This document shows positions 1 to 6,709 of a DNA stretch of 64,000 nt, one piece after another; position 1 is the stretch's first letter; every line of letters begins with the position of its first letter. This DNA is from Eshraghiella sp045124255 (GTDB lineage: Bacteria; Bacillota; Clostridia; Lachnospirales; Lachnospiraceae): the NCBI GenBank assembly GCA_045124255.1, contig JBGVLM010000018.1:1-64000 (forward strand), in the 5' to 3' direction. The position numbers were made by a program, and so were the translations under genes. The notes beneath the pieces are model-generated. The model ran no database searches and was not told the origin of the DNA. It worked only from the letters and a program-made list of their open reading frames with translations.

Positions 1-1
1 G

Positions 2-196
2 CATCAAGAAAAGCATTTAAAAGAGCTTTCTGTTAAACGAATTAAACGAAGCCCTATAGGGTTTATTTGGTGTACAAAAAAAGAGGCATGCATCATTGAG
101 AAAAACAATGAAAAAGTTGCCAACGATTACTTGACACAAACGCCGAACAGACGATTCTTGACAAAAAAAACAATAAAAGCTACACTATTAATATAA
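2..196 (+). CDS. possible 3' end of a gene cut by the left window edge
   Basis: Frame 2 is open from the window edge to a TAA at 194-196, about 64 codons, with no start codon near the edge. The peptide is basic, includes IKRSPIGFIWCTKK and ends in KATLLI. I recognise no family. It overlaps the promoter of the next small gene, so it may equally be non-coding. The sequence left of the window would settle it. Confidence 0.2.
   Translation, partial: HQEKHLKELSVKRIKRSPIGFIWCTKKEACIIEKNNEKVANDYLTQTPNRRFLTKKTIKATLLI
158..186 (+). promoter_or_regulatory. sigma-A-type promoter of the 65-aa protein gene
   Basis: A TTGACA box at 158-163 is followed by a 17-base spacer and TACACT at 181-186. The TSS would fall about 26 bases before the GGAGG/ATG at 206/219. 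A second TTGACA at 131-136 lies upstream. Confidence 0.6.
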
Positions 197-218
197 AATT
201 TTTATGGAGGTGTGTGTT

Positions 219-416
219 ATGGCATCAACTAAAGAAGATTGGAAGGAAACCGGCAGAGACATTGGTCATGCTTTCAAGGGTTTAGGTAAGACTATTTTAA
301 GAACTGCCAAGACCGGTGTTGACAAAGCAACTTCATGGGCAGAAGAAGATGACGATAAGGATAGCTCTGTAGTGGATGTAGAAGCAACCGTTTCTGATGA
401 TAGCAAGAATGAATAA
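219..416 (+). CDS. small charged protein of unknown function (65 aa)
   Basis: I do not recognise this gene. The product is 65 residues: a basic amphipathic N-terminal half (about 1-40, Gly/Lys rich) followed by an acidic tail with EEDDDKD and a Glu/Asp-rich end. It has no signal peptide or membrane segment. The start at 219 is preferred over the ATG at 204 because GGAGG at 206-210 sits eight bases before it and would lie inside a longer ORF. It has its own strong promoter (158-186) and shares a convergent terminator with the flotillin gene. The layout fits a monocistronic, possibly abundant cytosolic protein, which is inference. Confidence 0.6.
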   Translation: MASTKEDWKETGRDIGHAFKGLGKTILRTAKTGVDKATSWAEEDDDKDSSVVDVEATVSDDSKNE

Positions 417-441
417 TTGTGTACTATATAGGAATGAAGAC

Positions 442-490
442 AATGCGGCAGCGTATAAGCATATCGCTTAATACGCTGCCGCATTACTTT
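442..490. terminator. bidirectional intrinsic terminator
   Basis: A 19-20 bp stem (442-460 pairing with 466-485, one bulged base) has a five-base loop. A-rich/T-rich flanks lie on both sides. It sits between the convergent 65-aa gene and the flotillin gene and can serve both. Confidence 0.75.
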
Positions 491-505
491 ATTAAAATCC
501 TATTC

Positions 506-2044
506 TTAATTCTTCTCAACTGATGCAGCGGCTTCCCTGTCGCCTACTACAAGATTGACATCCTGTCCGTCAATGCCTGTAACATTAAGGTTCTTGGTAA
601 CCCTTGCTTCGTATGTATCAGCTTTAATTATTTCATTAATATCAATTCCGGTTGTTTCCTTAACAGATTCAATCGTCTTGGCAAGTACCGCAGGTACATA
701 TCCGCCCATTGACTCAACGCCTGAACCTGAATTTCCGCCTCCGTCAATGATTGTAACCTTATCAATTGACTCCAATGGCTTAGCAATTGCCCCTGCCATT
801 TCAGGAAGCTTATTAACAACCATTTCAAGAATGGCAGCTCTGCCGTATTTAGCCATGGCATCTGCTTTTTTCTCAAGTGCCTCAGCCTCAGCAATACCCT
901 TCTCTCTGATTGCCTCAGCTTCTGCTCTACCGATTGCAGCAATACCGGCAGCCTCCTGCTCCTTAGTAAACTTAAGAGCCTCGGCTTTAACCTTCTCAGC
1001 CTCAGCCTTCTTGGTCTCCTCGTACTTTCTTGCTTCTGCTTCCTTCTGTCTCTTAAAGAGTTCAGCCTGTGCATTCTGCTCGATTCTGTACTTTTCAGCC
1101 TCTGCCTGCTTCTTAATGGAAGCGGCAAGCTCCTGCTCCTTAACCTCTGCTTCCTTCGCTTTCAGTTCAACCTCTCTCTCCTGCTTAGCGATATCCGCAT
1201 TGGTTGCCGTAATTTCAAGAATCTTACGCTGTTCCTCTTCCTGAATTCTGTAAGCGGCAGCAGCCTCAGCCTTCTTGGTATCTGAAAGCTTCTGTAATTC
1301 AGCTTCCTTGATGCTTAATTCATTCTGCTTAATTGCAATCTCAGTCTTAGCATTAACCTCTGCATCATTGGCAAGCTTCTTAGCCTCTGCCTGTGCGATT
1401 GCAACGTCTCTCTCAGCCTCTGCTTTTGCAATTGAAGCTTCCTTCTGAATCTTGGACATATTGTCCTGACCGAGTGCATTAATTAATTCATTCTCATCAA
1501 TTACTCTCTGAATGTTACATGAAATAATCTTAACACCGAGAGCATTCATATCTCTCTGAGCCTTTTCCTGTACCTGGTCACCGAATTTCTGTCTGTTGTT
1601 ACAGATTTCCTTAAGATTGATTGTACCTATAATCTCACGCATATTACCCTGAAGTGAATCGGTAAGTGCTTCCCTAATCTGAGATTCATTCATGTTAAGG
1701 AAGTTCTTCTGTGCAAGAAGTATTCCCTCAGGACTGTCAACATCAAGTGCAATCTTAGCAATCGCATCAACATCAACACCGATGAAATCGAGTGTAGGAA
1801 TGAAACCGTTTGTCTTAATGTCAACACTTATCTGCTTTGCGATAAGAATATCCTTTCTCTCGAAGAACGGTATTCTGATTCCGGCTTTACCGATTAATAC
1901 TCTTGGTTTCTTTCTTATACCTGAGATAAGAAAAACTTTGTCCGATGGTGCTTTTTCATAACCGATAAGCAGGAAAAAGATTATAAACAGAACCACTACT
2001 GCTATAACGATTACGAATGGGTTGGATTTAATAAAATCTAACAT
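506..2044 (-). CDS. flotillin-family (SPFH/PHB domain) membrane scaffold protein
   Basis: Flotillins are membrane-anchored scaffolds that organise functional microdomains. The 512-residue product has one hydrophobic anchor at about residues 8-28. An SPFH/PHB domain follows (about 30-190), then a long Ala/Glu/Lys-rich coiled coil (about 190-420) made of EA-, KAEAE- and AQAEAKK-type repeats, and a Gly/Ser-containing tail. This is the length and layout of B. subtilis FloT/YuaG (about 509 aa). A GAGGAGG ribosome site precedes the ATG at 2044. The usual NfeD-type partner is not adjacent. Upstream there is a perfect dyad that could be an operator. The gene ends at a strong shared hairpin. The family call is firm; a specific role in this organism is not known. 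Confidence 0.9.
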   Translation of the reverse strand: MLDFIKSNPFVIVIAVVVLFIIFFLLIGYEKAPSDKVFLISGIRKKPRVLIGKAGIRIPFFERKDILIAKQISVDIKTNGFIPTLDFIGVDVDAIAKIALDVDSPEGILLAQKNFLNMNESQIREALTDSLQGNMREIIGTINLKEICNNRQKFGDQVQEKAQRDMNALGVKIISCNIQRVIDENELINALGQDNMSKIQKEASIAKAEAERDVAIAQAEAKKLANDAEVNAKTEIAIKQNELSIKEAELQKLSDTKKAEAAAAYRIQEEEQRKILEITATNADIAKQEREVELKAKEAEVKEQELAASIKKQAEAEKYRIEQNAQAELFKRQKEAEARKYEETKKAEAEKVKAEALKFTKEQEAAGIAAIGRAEAEAIREKGIAEAEALEKKADAMAKYGRAAILEMVVNKLPEMAGAIAKPLESIDKVTIIDGGGNSGSGVESMGGYVPAVLAKTIESVKETTGIDINEIIKADTYEARVTKNLNVTGIDGQDVNLVVGDREAAASVEKN

Positions 2045-2064
2045 TCCACATATCCTCCTCTGTT

Positions 2065-2094
2065 GTGTAAAATATTGTTCTTATAATTTTACAC
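2065..2094. promoter_or_regulatory. inverted repeat upstream of the flotillin gene
   Basis: GTGTAAAAT (2065-2073) and ATTTTACAC (2086-2094) form a perfect 9-bp dyad with a 12-bp gap, about 21-50 bases upstream of the flotillin ATG. It has no GC core or T-tract, so an operator is more likely than a terminator. Confidence 0.35.
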
Positions 2095-2125
2095 GCAAAC
2101 CCTGTGTTTTACAACCATAAATTTG

Positions 2126-2742
2126 TTATTCTGCCGCCTCGTCTGATGACAGCTTATTATCCGGTAGTCTTAAAAGGTATATACAATAAACTATTCCAAC
2201 AACAATGGTAGCAATCATATACACCCATGACATCTTAATGCTCTCCCGACCAAACTTTGAAAACACATCAACAAGTCCGTGTGCTATTATACATGGAATA
2301 AGACTTTTGCTCTTATAAAAAATCATAGTGAATATAAATCCCCATGAAATGGCAAAAAACACCTGAATCACAGTTTCAAGATTCGGCTGCCCTGCAAGCA
2401 GATTCACAATATGACCTATTCCGAAGGTTACTGACGATATGATAATGGCCACTTTCGCTCCATCTTTTTTAAGCAATGCCTTGAAAAGGAATCCTCTAAA
2501 AAGCATTTCTTCCACATATCCAATTAACAGCATTGACAATACCGCAAATACCTGTGATAAACCATTATATGATGATTAACTTTCACAAATACTGTAATAC
2601 CGACTGCAATTACAGCCAATGCAATAAGCATCCATATACTTTCATCACCCAATTCGCCTCTAATCGGAATTGTGGCAAAACAGTATACAAGAATCCAAAT
2701 CACAGAAAACAAAATCTGACGTTTTTCATAAAGTTTACGCAT
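2126..2742 (-). pseudogene. CPBP-family intramembrane protease, frameshifted and internally deleted
   Basis: CPBP (Abi/CAAX) proteases are polytopic membrane metalloproteases. The gene starts at 2742 with the typical N-terminus MRKLYEKRQILF and the first membrane helices, but this frame runs into VYHRYLRYCQCC and stops near 2524. The C-terminal half is in another frame (readable from about 2575 to 2126) and keeps the catalytic EEMLFRG motif, the GIGH histidine and the later IIAHGLVDVF histidine. The two halves sum to about 210 residues, and the middle segment usual between the first helices and the EExxxR motif is missing. An internal deletion plus frameshift therefore explains the locus best. 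A TTG codon at 2537-2539 could start a truncated 137-aa product. The two-frame structure is seen directly; loss of function is inferred. Confidence 0.65.
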
Positions 2743-2813
2743 ACTTATTTCCTCCTAAAAAGTTCTTAATGTGATATATATTATACCAAAGAAATAAGTA
2801 TTCTTCAATCTTC

Positions 2814-3641
2814 TTATTGAACGCCGCTTTCAAAATTCACCCTTCCAAGAATTCCGCCGATAAGATAACTGTTTCCCTGCTCGCCCGACAATCCGTACAG
2901 ACAATCTCCCTTTACGGAAAATGTAGCTAAAGAATAATTGGCATTGTTTTCTTCTATTTTAACTGTGATACTCCATTCTCCGTCATCTGTCATATACGCA
3001 TCAGAAAAACCCCGATAATACACTTTGTTGTCTTCCTCATCATATACAGAAAGTCTGCGAACGAAATCAGCGACTCTGGCTTCTTCATATTCTTCCTGAG
3101 TCATCTCAACCACATCTGCGTATAATTTCATGAAGCCCTCCATGTCCTCTTCGGCACTGGCTTCATTATCCTCAATCTGCTTTTTGAGCCGTTCATATTC
3201 CTCCATAATGCCTGCATAGTCCTCTGAATAATCGACTAACCTTGCCGCCTCCTCAAATTTCTCCTCCTCCAGAAGCTTAACCCATTTTCTGCATAACATA
3301 ATCTCCTGTAAATTAGTAAAACACATACCTTCCTTATTGTATTCATTTCTGACGAGTATTCCCAGACCGACGAGCGGAATAATCATCAGAACCGCAACCA
3401 GAGAAATAATCCAGCGTCTTTTAATCTTTAAAAAGCTCTTTGCCATTACCTTTGCTTCTGAATTTTCAGTCGTTTTATCCGCCAAAGAAGGCAATTCATT
3501 GGTTATTTTAAGTTTTTCTTTTAATTTTCTGCATTTCTCACAGTTTTTTAAATGTTCATCTATAAACTCCTTACTTCCTTTTGAGCATTCTCCCTCTTCA
3601 TATAATATCAATAAATCTTCAACTATCTCACAATTATTCAT
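2814..3641 (-). CDS. putative anti-sigma factor (zinc-finger ZAS-type, single TM)
   Basis: The N-terminus carries an H30-x3-C34-x2-C37 motif with an upstream cysteine, the ZAS pattern that binds ECF sigma factors. A transmembrane helix follows at about residues 77-97. The remaining ~175 residues should lie outside the membrane; they are acidic, with a helix rich in Glu/Tyr, and I do not recognise the fold. The start codon overlaps the end of the ECF sigma gene by four bases (ATGA-type), the usual translational coupling of a sigma/anti-sigma pair. The model is membrane sequestration of the sigma until a signal is sensed outside. Family knowledge supports this; the signal is unknown. Confidence 0.75.
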   Translation of the reverse strand: MNNCEIVEDLLILYEEGECSKGSKEFIDEHLKNCEKCRKLKEKLKITNELPSLADKTTENSEAKVMAKSFLKIKRRWIISLVAVLMIIPLVGLGILVRNEYNKEGMCFTNLQEIMLCRKWVKLLEEEKFEEAARLVDYSEDYAGIMEEYERLKKQIEDNEASAEEDMEGFMKLYADVVEMTQEEYEEARVADFVRRLSVYDEEDNKVYYRGFSDAYMTDDGEWSITVKIEENNANYSLATFSVKGDCLYGLSGEQGNSYLIGGILGRVNFESGVQ

Positions 3642-4123
3642 GCTTCAACCTCCCTTATAATCTTTGATTTTGCCCGAAAATAAGTAACCCTTGCCCAATT
3701 CTCCGACTTTCCGTACAGCATGCCTATTTCAGCAAATTTTCTCTCCCCAAACACATGCAGGATAAAAACATTCTGATAAGGCTCCTCCAGATGATATACA
3801 GCCTTTCGTATATGTTCACAGGTATCCTTCTGAATCACTATTTCCTCCGGTGTCAGACTCAAATCCCTTATTTCATAATCCGTCTGTTCATTATCCTCAA
3901 ACCGCTTTCTCCGCCTGCATTCTTTTAACCATGCATTTTTGCCAATCTGACACAACCATGTATAGATGCTGCATCTTCCCTCAAATCTGTCTATATGCAG
4001 AAATGCCTGATAAAAGGTTTCCGAAAGCAGCTCACCCGATAATTCCTCGTCGCCGGTAAGTGAGAGCAGAAAATGCCAGACAGCTTTTCCATATTCCTGA
4101 TATATATCCTTAAAAACCGCCAT
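3638..4123 (-). CDS. ECF-type RNA polymerase sigma factor
   Basis: The 161-residue protein has sigma region 2 at about residues 10-75 (SETFYQAFLHIDRF, then IYTWLCQIGKNAWL) and region 4 at about 105-155. The region-4 segment KFAEIGMLYGKSENWARVTY has the expected helix-turn-helix shape. The length is normal for ECF sigma-70 factors, which direct RNA polymerase to a small stress regulon. The ATG at 4123 lies within the last 14 bases of the acyltransferase gene, and the stop overlaps the anti-sigma start, so three genes form one transcript. Autoregulation is usual for the family, but I could not place a convincing ECF promoter upstream. Confidence 0.85.
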   Translation of the reverse strand: MAVFKDIYQEYGKAVWHFLLSLTGDEELSGELLSETFYQAFLHIDRFEGRCSIYTWLCQIGKNAWLKECRRRKRFEDNEQTDYEIRDLSLTPEEIVIQKDTCEHIRKAVYHLEEPYQNVFILHVFGERKFAEIGMLYGKSENWARVTYFRAKSKIIREVEA

Positions 4124-5111
4124 TTTGGTATAGCTCCTTTGGTTTTCTCTCTTTAATAATATACAACTGCCCGTTCCATTGAAAAATCTTATACACTCCC
4201 AATATAATCAGCGCTGCCGCAGCCGGAGCCGTAATTATGTACCGCATATCCAATCTCCAAAGAGCATGAAACATTATTACCGGCGGCACATGCAGAATAT
4301 ATATAAGCATGGTATCGGAACCGATTTTTGTAAAAAAGAATCGTCTTTGGGTCATATTTGTCAGCATAAAAAAGCCGAGTCCGCCACCCAAAAGATAGCA
4401 TATAATTCTCAGCAGACATCCTTTTTCAAATTCCAATTCTCCATAGCTTCCGGCATGCCACAGAAATTCAACAGTCAGCATACTCCTAATAATACCATAC
4501 AAAATCACACTCGCAATACAAACCGCCACACCGGTTTTCCTATATTTGTTCCATTCAATATCCGACGGACTCAAAATCCCTGTCAGAAAATACGGAAGGA
4601 AAACCAATGTACGTGACAGAGACATTCTGTACCCAATCTCTTCAATTCCCCCTACAACGCAGCCGACCGCAACCGCAGTCACCAGAATCGCCGCCTTAGC
4701 CTGCCACTTCCTCAACCATTTCCACTTATCTGACATTGTATAATAAGCCGCTCCGATTAAAGACCACAGAACAAGACTTAATAAATACCACAAATGCCAG
4801 TAGGGTGTTATGATTGTTCCTTTCCTGTTATTAATGAAAAAATCCATTGCCAGATATAAAATTTGAAATACCGTATAACAGATAATTGCTTTACCTGCCT
4901 GAACCAGACAACTTCCTGCATTCTTCAAAAACAATCCTGACAAAAACGCAAACAACGGCATATGAACAATATATATAATTCTGTAAATCTCATACAGTAT
5001 CACATTGTCATAAATCATCGGTTCAATCAGATGCCCGTACACCACCATAAACATTAACAAAAGCTTTAAATTGCAGTAGCCGGACTCCCTGCTTTTAAAT
5101 GTAATTTTCAT
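4110..5111 (-). CDS. acyltransferase-3-type polytopic membrane protein
   Basis: About ten hydrophobic helices span the 333 residues. The N-terminal region (NLKLLLMFMVVYGHLIEP) matches the acyltransferase-3 family signature, in which a histidine after the first helix transfers acyl groups to sugars at the cell surface. HMPLFAFLSGLF follows at about residue 50. The start at 5111 is chosen over 5144 because GAAAGGAAA lies just before it. The gene overlaps the ECF sigma gene by 14 bases, so a cell-surface modifying enzyme is cotranscribed with the regulator. It may belong to the sigma factor's regulon or sensing loop, which is inference. The substrate is unknown. Confidence 0.75.
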   Translation of the reverse strand: MKITFKSRESGYCNLKLLLMFMVVYGHLIEPMIYDNVILYEIYRIIYIVHMPLFAFLSGLFLKNAGSCLVQAGKAIICYTVFQILYLAMDFFINNRKGTIITPYWHLWYLLSLVLWSLIGAAYYTMSDKWKWLRKWQAKAAILVTAVAVGCVVGGIEEIGYRMSLSRTLVFLPYFLTGILSPSDIEWNKYRKTGVAVCIASVILYGIIRSMLTVEFLWHAGSYGELEFEKGCLLRIICYLLGGGLGFFMLTNMTQRRFFFTKIGSDTMLIYILHVPPVIMFHALWRLDMRYIITAPAAAALIILGVYKIFQWNGQLYIIKERKPKELYQNGGF

Positions 5112-5234
5112 TTTATTAATTTCCTTTCTATAAGTTAGAGTCATGAGAAAGGAAAACGTTACAAATTTTTACATGATTTCTCACATAAAAACAGTGAGCC
5201 TGTAACAAGGGCTTTCCTACAAAATAAATTAAGC

Positions 5235-5257
5235 CGGAAAAACATAACGTTTTTCCG
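5235..5257 (-). terminator. hairpin downstream of the 196-aa gene
   Basis: CGGAAAAAC (5235-5243) pairs perfectly with GTTTTTCCG (5249-5257) across a five-base loop. Read on the minus strand, it follows the gene ending at 5319 and is trailed by a weak T-rich stretch. Confidence 0.4.
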
Positions 5258-5283
5258 ACCCAATAAAATTTCTGATTTTTAAT

Positions 5284-5315
5284 AAAACTTAGATGCAAAA
5301 TCACCCAATCTTTAA
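5284..5315. repeat. divergent copy 1 of a ~32-bp interspersed repeat
   Basis: It shares the AAACTT..GTGC/ATGC-AAAATCACC-core with copies near 23.7 and 25.1 kb, with several mismatches. It lies just after the stop of the 196-aa gene. Confidence 0.45.
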
Positions 5316-5318
5316 TTA

Positions 5319-5909
5319 TTATACGGGAATACTAACTACTGAAGCCTCTACCGTGGTAGCTTCACCTACTGTTACATCCACTCTGACCTCTTGTTTTTCC
5401 TTAATTGTTCTATCCTCTGTTGCTTCTTCTGTTGCTTTCTTTGTTGCTTTTTCTTCCGACAGTAAGGTATCGTATTCTTCACGCTCCTTCGCCAGAAGTG
5501 AGGCCTGTTTTGCCATTTGATACATCTCAGGACTGTATTCTAATAATAATTTTTCATCCTGATACGGTACTATTCCACCCTTGGAAATTCGTCTGGCTAT
5601 CTCCATAGCCTTAACCTGATTATCAAAGGCTTCTTCCACAGCATCTTCCTGCTGTTTAGCTGCTTCCATATTATGCAGGGCATTATTATATTCATTAATG
5701 TCTGCCTGTCTTTTCAGCCGTTCTTTATTGGCTTTTTCAATAGCTGTCCTTGCCTCATCTGATAATTCTAAGGTTACGCCTTCAATCGTCAATGTTCCCT
5801 CATTAATTGCACGATTAATATCAGCCTGCTCTGTTAAAATTATTTTTTTGTGACCTGTAAAAGTGTTGTTGGAGTCAACAAATTTTGTAACGTTATTTTC
5901 AATTTTCAT
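5319..5909 (-). CDS. hypothetical coiled-coil protein
   Basis: I do not recognise a named family. The 196-residue product is highly charged and largely helical: a short N-terminal part (about 1-60), an Ala/Lys/Glu helix (about 60-120) with AAKQQEDAVEEAF, and an acidic tail ending in a Val/Ser-rich stretch. It contains IARRISKGGIVPYQDEKLL near residue 120. No signal peptide or membrane segment is visible, so it is probably cytoplasmic. The start at 5909 is chosen because GGAGGCGG lies a few bases upstream. One copy of the interspersed repeat (5284-5315) lies immediately downstream of the stop. Confidence 0.6.
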   Translation of the reverse strand: MKIENNVTKFVDSNNTFTGHKKIILTEQADINRAINEGTLTIEGVTLELSDEARTAIEKANKERLKRQADINEYNNALHNMEAAKQQEDAVEEAFDNQVKAMEIARRISKGGIVPYQDEKLLLEYSPEMYQMAKQASLLAKEREEYDTLLSEEKATKKATEEATEDRTIKEKQEVRVDVTVGEATTVEASVVSIPV

Positions 5910-5988
5910 ACAACCGCCTCCTTGGGTTAAAAACACAGAAATCCTTTTCTACGTGTTATATCGGTTTGCACAAGAATTTACTTTATAT

Positions 5989-6528
5989 CTATTTATTATA
6001 GTCTGACAACTTTTGTACTAATTCCCGATTATTTTTAAAGCATTTAACTACTCGCAACCTTTTTTTATTTCTGCTCCTGTAGTGTACAGAGCGTCCGGCT
6101 CCGTAATAATTACTTATCTCTTTTTTTATATCACCATAAATCACAATAGAATTAAAATACACTTTTACCTTAGAGATATTTTTAATTCTGTAACAAACGT
6201 CTAAAGTCCATTTGCCCCGCTCATCCTGGGGTGCATTATTATTAGGCTTTTTGTGTTTATACACAATATTCCCCTTTTCTACCGTAAATGAAGAAGTGGA
6301 ATACTTTGCCCATTCAAAAGCCCAAAATATCACAATTACAAATTCAACTATCCACCAAAATATCATCAGAATCGGCTTTTCCTTTAGCAGCAAAAATTCT
6401 TTTGACCTCAGATACAATGGCAGTAAAAACATTAGCACAAGAAATATCAGCTTGTAAATCTGACTGTGAACAAAATAGCTTATATATGAAAATTTATATG
6501 TATTTGGTTGGACAAATTTATTTTTCAT
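5989..6528 (-). CDS. hypothetical two-helix membrane protein
   Basis: The 179-residue product has two hydrophobic helices at about residues 28-45 and 55-75 (LIFLVLMFLLPLYL and ILMIFWWIVEFVIVIFW). A soluble C-terminal half of about 100 residues follows, rich in Lys, Tyr and Val. This two-helix plus beta-rich layout resembles PH-like membrane proteins, but no specific motif confirms it. The start at 6528 is set by CAGGAGAC just upstream. The 5' end lies next to the candidate antisense RNA locus (6583-6672) and may have replaced an older toxin gene there. Confidence 0.55.
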   Translation of the reverse strand: MKNKFVQPNTYKFSYISYFVHSQIYKLIFLVLMFLLPLYLRSKEFLLLKEKPILMIFWWIVEFVIVIFWAFEWAKYSTSSFTVEKGNIVYKHKKPNNNAPQDERGKWTLDVCYRIKNISKVKVYFNSIVIYGDIKKEISNYYGAGRSVHYRSRNKKRLRVVKCFKNNRELVQKLSDYNK

Positions 6529-6582
6529 AGAGTCTCCTGATATTATATACATTCGTTTTTACGTTCTGTAAGTAATTACACA

Positions 6583-6672
6583 TGGAAAAACCACCCTCTT
6601 GACCGAGTGATTAGGGTGGTCTTTCCACATTAATATAGGTCAACCCACCTCGTGGCGAGCGTTCCTTTTTAT
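6583..6672 (-). ncRNA. candidate small RNA resembling a type I antitoxin
   Basis: A promoter (TTGCCC 6702-6707, 17-base spacer, TATACT 6679-6684, minus strand) should start a transcript near 6672. It would run through a CCAC/GTGG hairpin (about 6644-6655). It ends at a strong hairpin, ACCACCCT (6590-6597) with AGGGTGGT (6613-6620), followed by a T-run. This order matches the antisense RNAs of Fst/Hol_Tox-type toxin loci of Firmicutes. No toxin ORF remains on the plus strand here. The sRNA call is inference from layout. Confidence 0.45.
6585..6622 (-). terminator. intrinsic terminator of the candidate sRNA and the 1034-aa gene
   Basis: An 8-bp GC-rich stem (6590-6597 / 6613-6620) has a 15-base loop. 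On the minus strand it is followed by a T-run at 6585-6590. Confidence 0.65.
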
Positions 6673-6678
6673 AGTTTT

Positions 6679-6707
6679 AGTATAGCAAATGAATGAGGGG
6701 TGGGCAA
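6679..6707 (-). promoter_or_regulatory. promoter of the candidate small RNA
   Basis: TTGCCC (6707-6702) and TATACT (6684-6679) on the minus strand are separated by exactly 17 bases. They lie immediately after the stop codon of the 1034-aa gene. Confidence 0.55.
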
Positions 6708-6709
6708 TA

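Noticed and set aside
555..1244. Long open frame opposite the flotillin coiled-coil region
   Set aside because: It mirrors the repetitive Ala/Glu/Lys codons of the flotillin gene and has low-complexity sequence; no ribosome site fits.
5153..5163. TGTAACGTTTT-like ECF -35 box before the acyltransferase gene
   Set aside because: A start site ~35 bases downstream would fall at the ribosome site of the gene (about 5121-5128), leaving no leader; an ECF promoter here is not convincing.
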